From assembly GCA_028673005.1 (NCBI GenBank), contig CM054116.1:71685315-71749314 (forward strand): 64,000 nt of DNA. The letters run 5' to 3'. Both the position numbers and the translations under genes were made by a program. Below, piece after piece: positions 12,101 through 24,100 of this stretch. Below the pieces are notes generated by a model. The model did not search any database, had not been told where the DNA came from, and worked only from the letters and a program-made list of their open reading frames with translations. The DNA comes from Tanypteryx hageni. Its lineage: Eukaryota > Arthropoda > Insecta > Odonata > Petaluridae. Each line of letters opens with the position of its first letter. The first letter of the stretch is position 1.

Positions 12101-15100
12101 GTGCAAGATATTCACTCTACCCTCGCCTCCCTCGTATCTAGAGGTAATACAGTGACATTCGTATGGGTTCCTGGACACACCGGGATTCCAGGGAATGAGA
12201 AAGCAGATGCAGCTGCAAAGGATGCCTTGGCGAAGCCAAAAGTTGACTTGGAACTCATCCCTTCTCAAGATGCAAAGCATATTTTTAAGACCATAGCAAT
12301 CAAAGAATGGGCTACATCTTGGGAAGGTCTGGTCGGAAACAAACTGCGGGAAATCAAGACCAACATTGTGCCTTGGAAGTCTTCTTTGAGGAACAATAGA
12401 CGGGAGGAAGTCATTTTGACACGGCTAAGGATAGGCCACTGTGCCTTGACCCACTCTTATTTATTTACCACAGAGAAAATTCCGCCCAGGTGCGAAGAAT
12501 GTGACTCCCTTTTATCTGTAAGGCACCCCCTCACCGAATGCACAAAGCACAATGCCATCAGACGCAGGCTTGACATGGCAGCAGACTTAGGAACTATACT
12601 TTCGGACAACTATATTAATGTGCAGACCGTTTTATAGTTCTTAAGAGAGGCAAATCTGCTCCATCTAATTTAATTTTCATAAATGACTCCAGACGTCCTG
12701 TTTTTAGTCTAATTTTATACAATTTTAATATTTTTACGTTTATTTACTTTTATAGTTATTTTGATGCTTATTTTTGTACTTGAATATTTATTTATTTATA
12801 CATTTATACGTATTATTTAAGTAAGAAAGGTGCAAAATGACCTCTGCTGTCGACGCACCTCTAAAAACACACTACTACTACTAGTTTTTGGTAATAATTC
12901 ATAATTACATTAATTACAATAATATAATTAATGCTTTATCTCTTTATATCTGTGCAGACATGGTTAATAAGGATGTGGTAAATTTTGTTTGATTCATTTG
13001 TATTTTTGATATAAGAAACCTATTTCTTATGTAAACCATTACTGATGCAATGCTAAATAAAATGGTTTTCCAAGGATTACTATTTTAAATCACGTTTCTT
13101 GAAATAAAATAAAGAAAATGGTTTGCATTGGAGAAAATTCAAAAGATTAAAGGGTGAAAGAAGTGGAAGTCATTTAAAGAATACAGACAATGTACACAGC
13201 ATATGTCCATTTAACATACTTCCGTCAATACACTCATTGTGGAATTATACTGTATGTCAATATGTATGTACATACTGTCTGCTGTTACGTACATCATACT
13301 CAGGCCGACTATATTTTCTGGTCCCCTCCTCCAGTGATAAACTTTTCTTCTACCCTGTAACAACTTATCAACTATAGCAAGCCGTAAATATGATTTCAAA
13401 CAAGAAGTTATATTTTAAATGAGTATTGTAACGAGACCAGACCGATAACGGACTTTGCTGTTCATTTTATTTTGTTTTTGCGCGCAGCCAACAGGGTGCG
13501 CGTCAGTTCTCTCCTCTCTTGTGGAAGCTTACGTAGTGTAGTGTGCGCTCCAGGCGATTAAAGGTGTTTGTGTTTTTACGCGTAACTTTCATTTGTGCCC
13601 TCTCCTCTCCGAGAAACCCTAGCCCGTCACAGTATTAATTTATATTTATGATGTTTCTCTGCATTAATTTATTGCTCACATGCATAAATTTAAGTTTTTT
13701 ACTTTATAAATTCAGTGGTATAACATTCTAGTCATGTTTTGGGTGAAAAAATTAATGGACTTGTACCGAAATGCATCTGTATTTATAACATGTGTTTCTA
13801 TAGTTAATTACTGTCTGCTTAACATATATCTGCTTAATGTATGCATTTTCAGGAACGTAACCTGTATTTTAAACAACATATCTATACCAGTAATTAAGAC
13901 AGGAATAAAGAGATGGAATTAATGGATCATGTGATCCCAATGCTTCAGGCAAAAGCTGGAATAATTAAGCTCTTTTTATTAATTTTTTTCTCTATCCAAT
14001 CAATTTAGTCTACCCAATAGTCAAATAGCCACACATCATAAGATTCTAATCTGCTAAAATCCATATAATGCTATACATTGTATCAAACTTTCATAAATAT
14101 CTTTTAAATATCTTATTTCACACTTCCTGTCATTAACTCTCAATGTCTCATTAATTCTCCCTTTGCTCTTCCTATTCCTGTCTTGGAAAATTTGGAAACA
14201 GGAGAACAAATCTGCTATGACCGGGAATAGAAGACGGTTCTTCCACATGCTACGCAGATATTCTACAACTGAACTATAATATCAGAGTAATTTTCCTGTT
14301 TCAGAACTGGAATGTTTTCTTAGGTTAGTATTGGGCTAGCCATGCCTAATTTAAGAAAACATTCTTGTTCTGAAACAGGAAAATTATATACTCTGCTACG
14401 ATCCTCTGTTCTACTATTCATTTTTTCACTTCCTCCTCTAGTTTTGACTATTGAGGACCAAGTTACGAAAGCTATGTTTCTTTTTTCCCTTCACCTCCAG
14501 TTTTTCCTCCTTTTTTCTCCATTTACAGATCACAGATCATTTTTTCTGTGGAACATGAACTGAAATGACATTCTGCGGCTCCATTTCTGTGTAATGAATC
14601 ACCTGAAGCTTATAGGTAATAGTGTAGGCATATCTTTTCATTCTTGTAGCCAACGATCTCAATACACATAATGTTATTTATCCTAGATATGTATAAAATA
14701 TTTATGACATCTATAGGAATTATAATGTTCCATGGCATTAATCGCATTTAGGAACAAAAACATCGCAAATGCACCAAAATTGTAATCACTGTGGTTGGAC
14801 ATGTATTGAAGCACAATAATGAAAATGCATCCTCGGTATTCACATCGCATAAGGCTTTACATTATATATTAACAATTTTTTTCATTATTAATTATTAATA
14901 ATGTATATTTGAATGTTTTTACAATGAATAACTGGCAGTTATTCCATTTTGGGGATGGGTGTGTTTGTTAGTATCAGTATTGAGAACAGTAATAATCATA
15001 CCTTTGGCATATATGATGCAGGCTGATTTTTGGAGTAATTTTTCTGGAAAACGTGTCTTATATGCCAAAAAATATGGTAGTTACATTTTAATCACAAAGC

Positions 15101-18100
15101 TCTCATCAACTGTAATGTAAGCTCATGACCAATAAATCAACTTATGTCCGACCTTTTATGGTTCATGGGCATTGCACTTAAAACAATTCAGAGCAAAAGA
15201 AAAAATATACATGCCCCAATCACTTTTTCTGATTGTTTCTCAAATGAATTGCAGTGTTACTTTTGTGTTACAATGTCAAAAATGTCTCATTTATAAATGG
15301 TTCTTATTTCAGTACGTGTCACTCACTGAGTAGGTACTGTGGAAAATTGCAACGACTTGATTTGGGATCCTGTTCATCTATCACAGATTTATCACTTGAG
15401 GCTTTGTCCGATTCCTGCCCTGCCCTCACTCACATTGATATATCTTGGTGTGATCGGATACATGAAAATGGTCAGTATTTTCTTTTAGAGTGATTTTATG
15501 CATAAATGCAGAAAAATTTCATATACTGTGCTTTAATGTGTATTATTTCATGGCTTCAAGCTCAATCTTGTATTCCACGTTCAGCATCTAGAATGTAGAG
15601 CTATCACAAGACTCAGTTTTTTAATTGATCAACCATTTTTCATTAACTTTTTAAATCATAAATAGTCGCTTGAAAAGAAATATTTGTCATAAAAATGATA
15701 GCATTTTTCATAATGTAGACAGTAACTCAAATTACATTATAACATACTACAGGTATACCTTGCCATTTATTATGCCCCCGGAGAACCACAAAAGTTACAA
15801 AACTGTGAACAGCTAGTAAATAAAAGGGAAAATGAGGTTCCGGTCCTACATCTGTAAGAATGGAATATAACATTAATGGTTTTCACTGTACAGACTACTG
15901 TAGAATTGGAAATTACATAGGCCTGCTTATTTCTTTCCTTCTCTACTTTACCCTATCTCTCTAAAAGAGAGAAGAAAGAAAAATAGACAAGTGAGGGAAA
16001 AATTGTAGAGTAAATTACATTCGGTGCTTTTTTTCACTGTCTCCTATTTTTACATCTGATGTACTTTTTAGCGATTTTTCCTAATTACTCCTAGATCCAC
16101 AAAATTTTTACCCCATGTAGCCATAATGTAGAACTATCTATCCTGCAATTTTGGCATTTGTAACTTAGATTATTTTTGAGTTATTTTAAACACAGACAGA
16201 TGGACGGATATACCAAATACATAAGTGATTTCTTTTAGGAATCAAGCACTAAAAATGATTGAAACCAACTTTTATATGCACTAAAAAGTAAACATTGCAA
16301 ATAAAATTGGCATAATTGAATGTTTCAGAAAGTTACAATAATTTTGGGAATACAAAAGAAATACAAAACATATTAATGAAGATTTATTTGTTAAACATTA
16401 CACTATACAGTTTTTATATTCCCAAATCAATTTTCACTTTCTGGAACATTCAATTATGTGAATTTTAGATTTATTTTTTTACTTTGTAGTGCATATAAAA
16501 CATGTTTTCATGAAAATAAATGTATATAAATTTTATTTTTCTGTTTTTAATCAAAGATTAAAAAGGTACTCTGCTTTCACAGAAAATTTCCTCAAAGACT
16601 TTCAAAAATACAGCAACTTTAATCGCTGTTCCGACTTCATTAGCACAAAATCAACAAAAAACAATATTGTTTATTTTCGCTGCTGTCATATTACTTATCG
16701 TTTAAACTTCAAAACAACATCAAAATTTCATGACTATGTCGATAGATGTCACTCAAAGTTATTATCCGAGTCAATCAAAAACTATTACACAAAACCGGAA
16801 ACAATGAAAATTATCTTGACAATGAAAGATTGTTACAGAAGAATACATAATATTTTTGTGTTAAAAAGTATTTGTTGATTCAGTGCATATTCAAAAATTA
16901 ATGTGGAAAAACAAAATTTCATTATTCTAGGTGTTTGTTGTTCCAATTCTCGAACTCCTACAATGATTCAAAGTAATTTTAATATGCGAATGATTAATGT
17001 GCTATACTCATCCTCATGTCAATTAAATGAAGAAAATAAATCCTCCTGGAATTGAACCAATTAATTCAATGTTAATGGAAAGCAGCTTAAAATATAAAAA
17101 TTGCACTGCTAAGTAATTCCTGAAAGTTTGATTGCAAAAGAATGAAAAGTTTTTGAGTTATAAGGGGTTTCTCACTCTCCCATTTAACTCTATAGTCAAA
17201 TAACTTCTATTCATTTTGTACACAGACAGATGGACGGATGAACTGAATACATAAGGGATTTTTTAGAAAAAAGTGCTCAAAATTTTATGTAAATTACCAT
17301 AACCATGTAACATATGAACCTAAGATGTTGGGGTTTTAGATGTTTGAGGGGTACATGTGTTGGATGTGGCAGAAGAGACTAGCTTAATGAATGCTGTGAT
17401 TTGAATTAGGCTGTTTTGTTTTTAATCATCTATAAATGTATGCATATGGGTCTACTATACAGTCAATACTTCTCTTGAAGTTGATACTCCTTTCCATGAA
17501 TGGGTCATCCTGTTTTACTTTCTCTTATAGTTCATTTGTCATCTTAACAATCTCTGCCTATGTCTCTTCTGTCAGTTGTGATATCTTGACGAGGTCATTG
17601 TGTGGAAATTTGCCGCCCAAGGCAAAAAGACAAAATGCCGCTCCAGTTCATGACAAGGGTTCAGATCTGAGGGGAGACTGCTATGATGCCACCCCTAGAA
17701 AAGTGCATGAGGTGGTCGCCTCTCAAACTCACCTCATGCGGCAGCCCTGTATCTTAGGTTCTATATATTCACCTTCACATATTAATTTTCTCTCAATAGA
17801 TTTCCATCCAAACCCTGCCTCACTCTCTAAAGAAGACAGACTCATAGGTGATAAAAATATTGTTCATCAACCTTCACTGAACTGTTGTTGCCCTGTCCTT
17901 TTTAGTATTGATAAGCCAAAAAAGCTCTTGTCCGTGGTTTTTCAAAATGTGAAATAGTGAAAAATGAGGTAAAGAAAAGGCAAAACTAATTACTAGAGTC
18001 TGTGAATGATGAGGTATGCCTATATTTGTTACCTCTTTCGATGTATTAATATAAAAAAGAAATCTTTGTTTACTATCTCTTGAACAGCCAAGTAATGGAG

Positions 18101-21100
18101 CATTTGTATTTTTGAGTGTGGTAGGGTTCAAGTGATGTAAAAATTACTATAATACACTACTCCCCCGATATCCGCAAGGGATGCGTTCTGCAAAAACGTT
18201 GCAGATACCGAATTCGTGGACTGTTACCTATGTTCGTAGTTCTAAAAGGAAAACTAAAATATTAAATACTATATTATATACTGTAAAAGAATATGACTCA
18301 GATACTATATATTATTAAAAGTAAAAAGGTTTCCTAATACATATTTATTGCCAAGTCACGGCATATGTAGTGAATAGCATGGGACATTTGAATAAAAGTT
18401 GGACATGGCAAGATTATGAAATTCTTGAATTTATAAAAATTAAGCTCTTACAGTCGAAGTGAATATGATTTTGAAGATTTAGAAGAATTGTGTAGTAATT
18501 TTCTTACTACTAAAAGCGATTCTACTCTTTCTAATGTCTGAAATAACGATAGTGAAAGTGAACAGCCAATCAAAAGAAAATGGAAAACTAAACTTAATTA
18601 TAATGATGTTAATTGGAAAAGTCAAAATTATTTTTACAATTTTTATTTTATCATTTCTTATGTGTACAATAAATAATCTTAAATGATCAATTTTTACTTA
18701 TTAATCGCTACTATGCGAGACCTTGCTCGCGAATACTGGGTAATGGGAGATAAAACCAACTTGCGGATACGTGAATTCGTGGATAACAGGGGAGTAGTAT
18801 ATCATTATAATAATTAATGGTGGAGACTAGGACAAAGATTAATATTGGAAAAAATATTTAGGGGATTGCAAGGAAGAAAATGAAGTAAAAGAGAGACAAC
18901 AGAGGGGGGAAAATACAGGTTTACAGAGATTTATAAATAAAAATGTATATATCCACTGTGATACGACGATCTCTCTCATGCTCGAACACGTACCTCTCAC
19001 ATTTTATTTGATTTCTTATGGTATTTATGCATTCTCTTTACATGACAATTTTTAGGAATTTATCTCTTGTGTTAAGTGGGGACTACCGGTATACAAGTAT
19101 AAAACTTAATTACACACAGCCCTGAATTGGGCATGCATTGCATTTTGAATATACAGTATAGCCTCAATTAACTGACTTCTATGGGGGAAGCAGTGGCAGA
19201 TTGACCCCTCCCCTTGGATGACCTCATTGCCCTCCACTGGGTGCATTTTTAAATTCATTCTGTGCAAAATTGTTTGTTTCTACTCTAAAGATTGTCTGTA
19301 TGGCAAGGAAAAGAATGATTCTGATAGGGGTAGAGATTTTCAAAATATAGGGTGTTGGCAGAGGTGAATTCCCTCAGGATTGGAGAGTATTAAGGAGGTG
19401 TTTTTCTATTGCCATTAACACATGACCTGTCAGTCTGTCATTCTCCATACTGTTATGTTTATGGTCTTTTATTCTTGCTAAAGCTGAACAAGTGAAGAAA
19501 GATGCACACATCATGCATGCATACATACGAGGCAGAGGCATTATTTATGATTCATGCAATCATGTCAAAAAAGATAAATATTAATGACGTAATATAATGT
19601 CTAAGAACTGGTATGCCAAGAAAATATCGAATTTTTGATTTACCGATTTATTTCCTAATTTGTTTATACTAAATAAAACAATCGACAATTATTTAAAACT
19701 TACCTCACTCAAATAGTAGTAATATACTTTTAATGTTCACATTCATTCCTTCGTCATAAATTACACATTTCTTTTCACTTACAAATGCTGTGTATATGTA
19801 AAGAAAGACGTATTTATGTTCATTTCTTCATCGTAGATAATCCATTTTCCTTCATTTACTAAATGTTGCATGCACACAAAAGAAAATTAAATTAATTAGC
19901 TATTTACAGCAGATATTGTTTACTTCATTTGCCATGAAGATTGTTTTCGTTGACAGCAATTAAAAATGGGAAAATTTTTCTAAGTTCAAAGTGAATTACA
20001 ACTTTCTCGTTTGATTTTTTTGAAAGCGGCTACTCCTTTGATAAAAATGTACTGGACAAAACATATGCTATTTGATTAGTTCTACATATTAAGTTTAAAG
20101 ATTTTTTGTTATAAGTAATATTTTACGAGATATAAAGAAAAGTTCATTTTTTGTCACCAGTAAAGTGGCACTCCTGATTAGGCTACATGAACCATTTATA
20201 TTATTTTCTTAGTTTCTTTGCTCTTATGTCCTAAATACCAAATTTCATGAATAACCGCTAAGTAGTTTCAGAGATGTAACAGGCAGACGGATGGACACGA
20301 CCTAACCATAACGTGTTCTTTTTTTATTTTTTGTAAAGAATGCCTAAAAACTACATTTGGTGCTTACTGTTGTACTTGGTTTTTTCACTTTAGTTTGGAG
20401 AGATATATACGACAGAAAGTTCACTTTTTGACTTGATGAAATCAAAATGCTGACCATAACTTGATTTTAAAGAATTAAGGCATTCATCAGGAAAACTCAT
20501 CGCATAGTTTTTAAACCTATCCGAAACTAAAAGCTCCTGAAATTTATTATCTTTGAGTGATGCAAATAAGGTTTTGTTATTCATTATACAAATGAATCAT
20601 TTGAAAATACTTTTCTGTGATTCTTAAATTTTTTAATTAAGTTATTAACCACTTTTATTCTATTTTGTGAATTATTTCCAATAAATCCCAGAAATGTAAT
20701 GTTAACATATACCTATAAAGGTATGCCTGTTTGGTAATTGTCGGCAGAAAAGATGACTTGGTTAGATGGCTCCAATCAGGAATTATATCAAAAAGCAACA
20801 ATGGTCGTTAAATTTTTAACTAGGATTTGGTGTGAAAACTCCATAGGTTTTTGCATTGCAAATTAATTTTTGGCCTAATTTGAGATGGATTTAAGTTGTC
20901 TTTGCAGCATATGTTAACTTATGTAGTTCATTTACCTGAGCATATGCTAGCTACTTGGTTAGTATTTCTGCTCGAAACTATTTTAAAATACAAATTTTAA
21001 ATATCCTGTACTCATTCATTTGTTAATCAAATGGAGGAAGGAAATGCTCCTGGAATTGAACCAGAGTTCTTATCATACCCGCATAAAACCTGTAAGGTAA

Positions 21101-24100
21101 AATGGTAAGTAACTTCTAAAGCATTTGTTAAAATCAAACAGGCTGATCTTGACTACTTTGGATCAGTTATTACTTCTCTCTAATTATATATGTACTGTGC
21201 AAGGGATAAATGGACAAAGACTGGTGTTTATGTATACAGTAGTTCCATATACAATACCATGAGATATGGATATTCAAATACATATATATTTATGGTTAGA
21301 GAATTAAATTTTTGAAAAATTTAACGAAAAATAGTAAAAATGCAATTGTATCATTTTTACGTACCAATCAGGGGCGTATATTCAGGGTGTGCTAGGTGTG
21401 CGGTGCACACCCACGGATTCACAGTGTCACAGATATTATATTTTTGCATTTATTCCCGTTAAAGACTCCCCTAATCGTTTTCTGGCTTCGCGTGATTCCT
21501 AAAATCAAATCCAATATGCAATGTTTCATGAAGAGGAGAAGTTTCGGCGCGTAAACATTGTATCACATTCACGTTAATAGCCCGGGTGTGCGGTAAGTAA
21601 TACGAGCAGCTTTGAGCCCTTTAAACATACGTACAGATGGCGCAGCGGGTCAAATTCTTAGCCTCCTTGTGGTTTTAAACAGTCCAGAAGGCGTGGCAGG
21701 GTGTGCGCTGAGACAACAGCACCCAGAAGTAGTTAGCGGTTGTGATTGGCTATTGTGTGAACCAATCCAATTCAACGTTGTTACTTGTCATGAGATCCTG
21801 TTTTTGTTTTCTGAGTTTCGTCTGTTTTGCGTGCGTGGGGTAAGGTGTGAACCGACGTGTTTATGACACCGATTTAGACAAGTTTTTAACATATATTTAT
21901 AATTTTTTAGATATAATTTATAACTTTTTGCCCATATTTACAATGGTAAACAGTGTTGACGATGTACTGAATGCCCCGTTTTCTGCCAGAGCTTTTGCGG
22001 ATTGTATGAACATAGTCGAAGAAGGTAAGCCTCGTCCTCCTCTTCCAAATTTACTGTGCAAGCACAAAGATGCAAAAACTGAGTACATGAGACATTTCTC
22101 TGTTTCACAATACGGTCCAGTAGAATGGTTAACTGGATGTGAAGTGCGGTCAAGACTTTTTTGTTGGCCTTGTTTATTATTCTCCAAAGAGAAAAGTGTT
22201 TGGAATAAGCACGGGTATTCCGATCTTAATCATTTAGCTGCAGCAGTGCAAAAACATGAGCGCTCCCAACCACATGTTCAGTCATTTTTAAATCTTAAGA
22301 TGTTTGGAAAACAAAGAATTGACACTCTCATTGACAGCCAAAGAAAAGTTGAAATTAGTCGTCATAATGAACAAGTAAAGAATAATAGAGACATTTTAAA
22401 AAGATTAATTGATGCTGTATGTTATTTGGCTAAGCAAGAGCTTCCTTTGAGAGGTCATGATGAGTCTGAAGATTCAGCCAACCGAGGGAATTATATAGAA
22501 TTTTTAAATGTGCTCCGTGAGTATGATCCTCTTTTAGACAATCATTTAAAGGCATCGACTATATTTCGAGGAACTTCTCCCACAGTACAAAATGATATCA
22601 TTAATGCTATATCTGATGTGGTTAAAGATGCTATAAAGAAAGAAATTTCTTCCGCTACATTTGTGGCCATTCTTCTGGATGAAACTTCTGATGCCATGTC
22701 GAAATCGCAGCTATCAACTGTTTTTCGTTTTGTCCATAATGGGCAAACACACGAAAGGTTTATCGAATTTACAGACGTAAGTGATGATAGAACGTCTAGT
22801 GGTCTTTTTAAACATGTTGTAAACAGAGTTGAGGAATTTAATATTAAGGACAAGTTGGTCGGCCAAACTTATGATGGTGCCTGTGTAATGAGTGGACATA
22901 TTAATGGGTTGCAGAGTAAAGTTATCAAGGCCTATCCTTTAGCAATATTTACGCATTGCTACGCTCACGTTTTGAACTTAGTTCTGAAGCAAAGCCTCTC
23001 GAATATCAAGGAATGTAGATTGTTTTTCCAAACTATCAGTGGATTGGCAGCATATTTTTCTAAATCATCGAAAAGAGTAAATGCTTTGCAAGATTTTGTT
23101 GCTAAAAAATTACCCTCCATCGCACCAACCAGATGGAACTTTACTTCCCGTTTATCAAACACAGTAAAACGCCACAGAAGTCAACTTATTGAATTTTTTG
23201 AACACATTGTGGAGAATTCTGGGGAATGGGACGTGGATGCTGTAATCAAAGCTCGTGGTTTTTTGTATTTCTTGCAAGATTTTCAAACAATTTTTCTGTT
23301 AGAAATTTTTTCTGTTCTGTTTGGCTATACTGATGTTTTGAATAATATATTGCAAACATCATCCTATGACATATTGTACTGTTGTAAAAAGGTGCATGAT
23401 ACTATGAAACAGCTTAGGAATGACAAGGAACATGGATTTGATGATATTTGGGTTTCTGCAAAGGAAAAGCATACGGTTGAGGAGTCGAAGCCTAAAAGAC
23501 GAAAGGGATCTATAGAAGAGGAGAAGAGCGCGTGCCTTCGATTATACCAGAGAATAGTCGACTGCATGTGCCTGGAGATGCAAGAAAGATACTCTTCACT
23601 TTCGAAACTTGAGTTTTTTCAACTCCTTTGTAGCGAAAGATATGATCAGTATGCGAAAACTTTTCCTGATGGTATTCTAGAAAAATTAAAGGATTTCTAC
23701 GGACCAGTTTTTGACTACGTTCGCCTAAAAAATGAACTAAAAGTGCTCTTTTCTTCTGATGAATTTGCGAGGAAACCAGTGCATCACCTATTAAAATTCA
23801 TGCAAGAAAATCAGCTTCAGGTTGCATTCAAGGAAATTTATAAATTAGCGGAACTTATCATGACGATTCCGAGTTCTACTGCTACAGTCGAGCGTTCTTT
23901 TTCGGCTATGAAGAGAATACATACGTGTTATAGAGGAACACAAACTCAGGAAAGGTTATGCGGCTTAAGTTCACTCGCCATTGAAAAGACATTGCTGGGG
24001 GAACTGAAGAAAAGACCTTCATTTTATGATGATGTGCTAACACAATTCCTAAGGCAAAACAGGAGATTGGAACTGGTGTATAAATAAGTAAGTAAAATGA

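Noticed and set aside
17436..17957. 173-codon + frame
   Set aside because: It spans a GC-rich MITE-like hairpin and has mixed composition; no domain.
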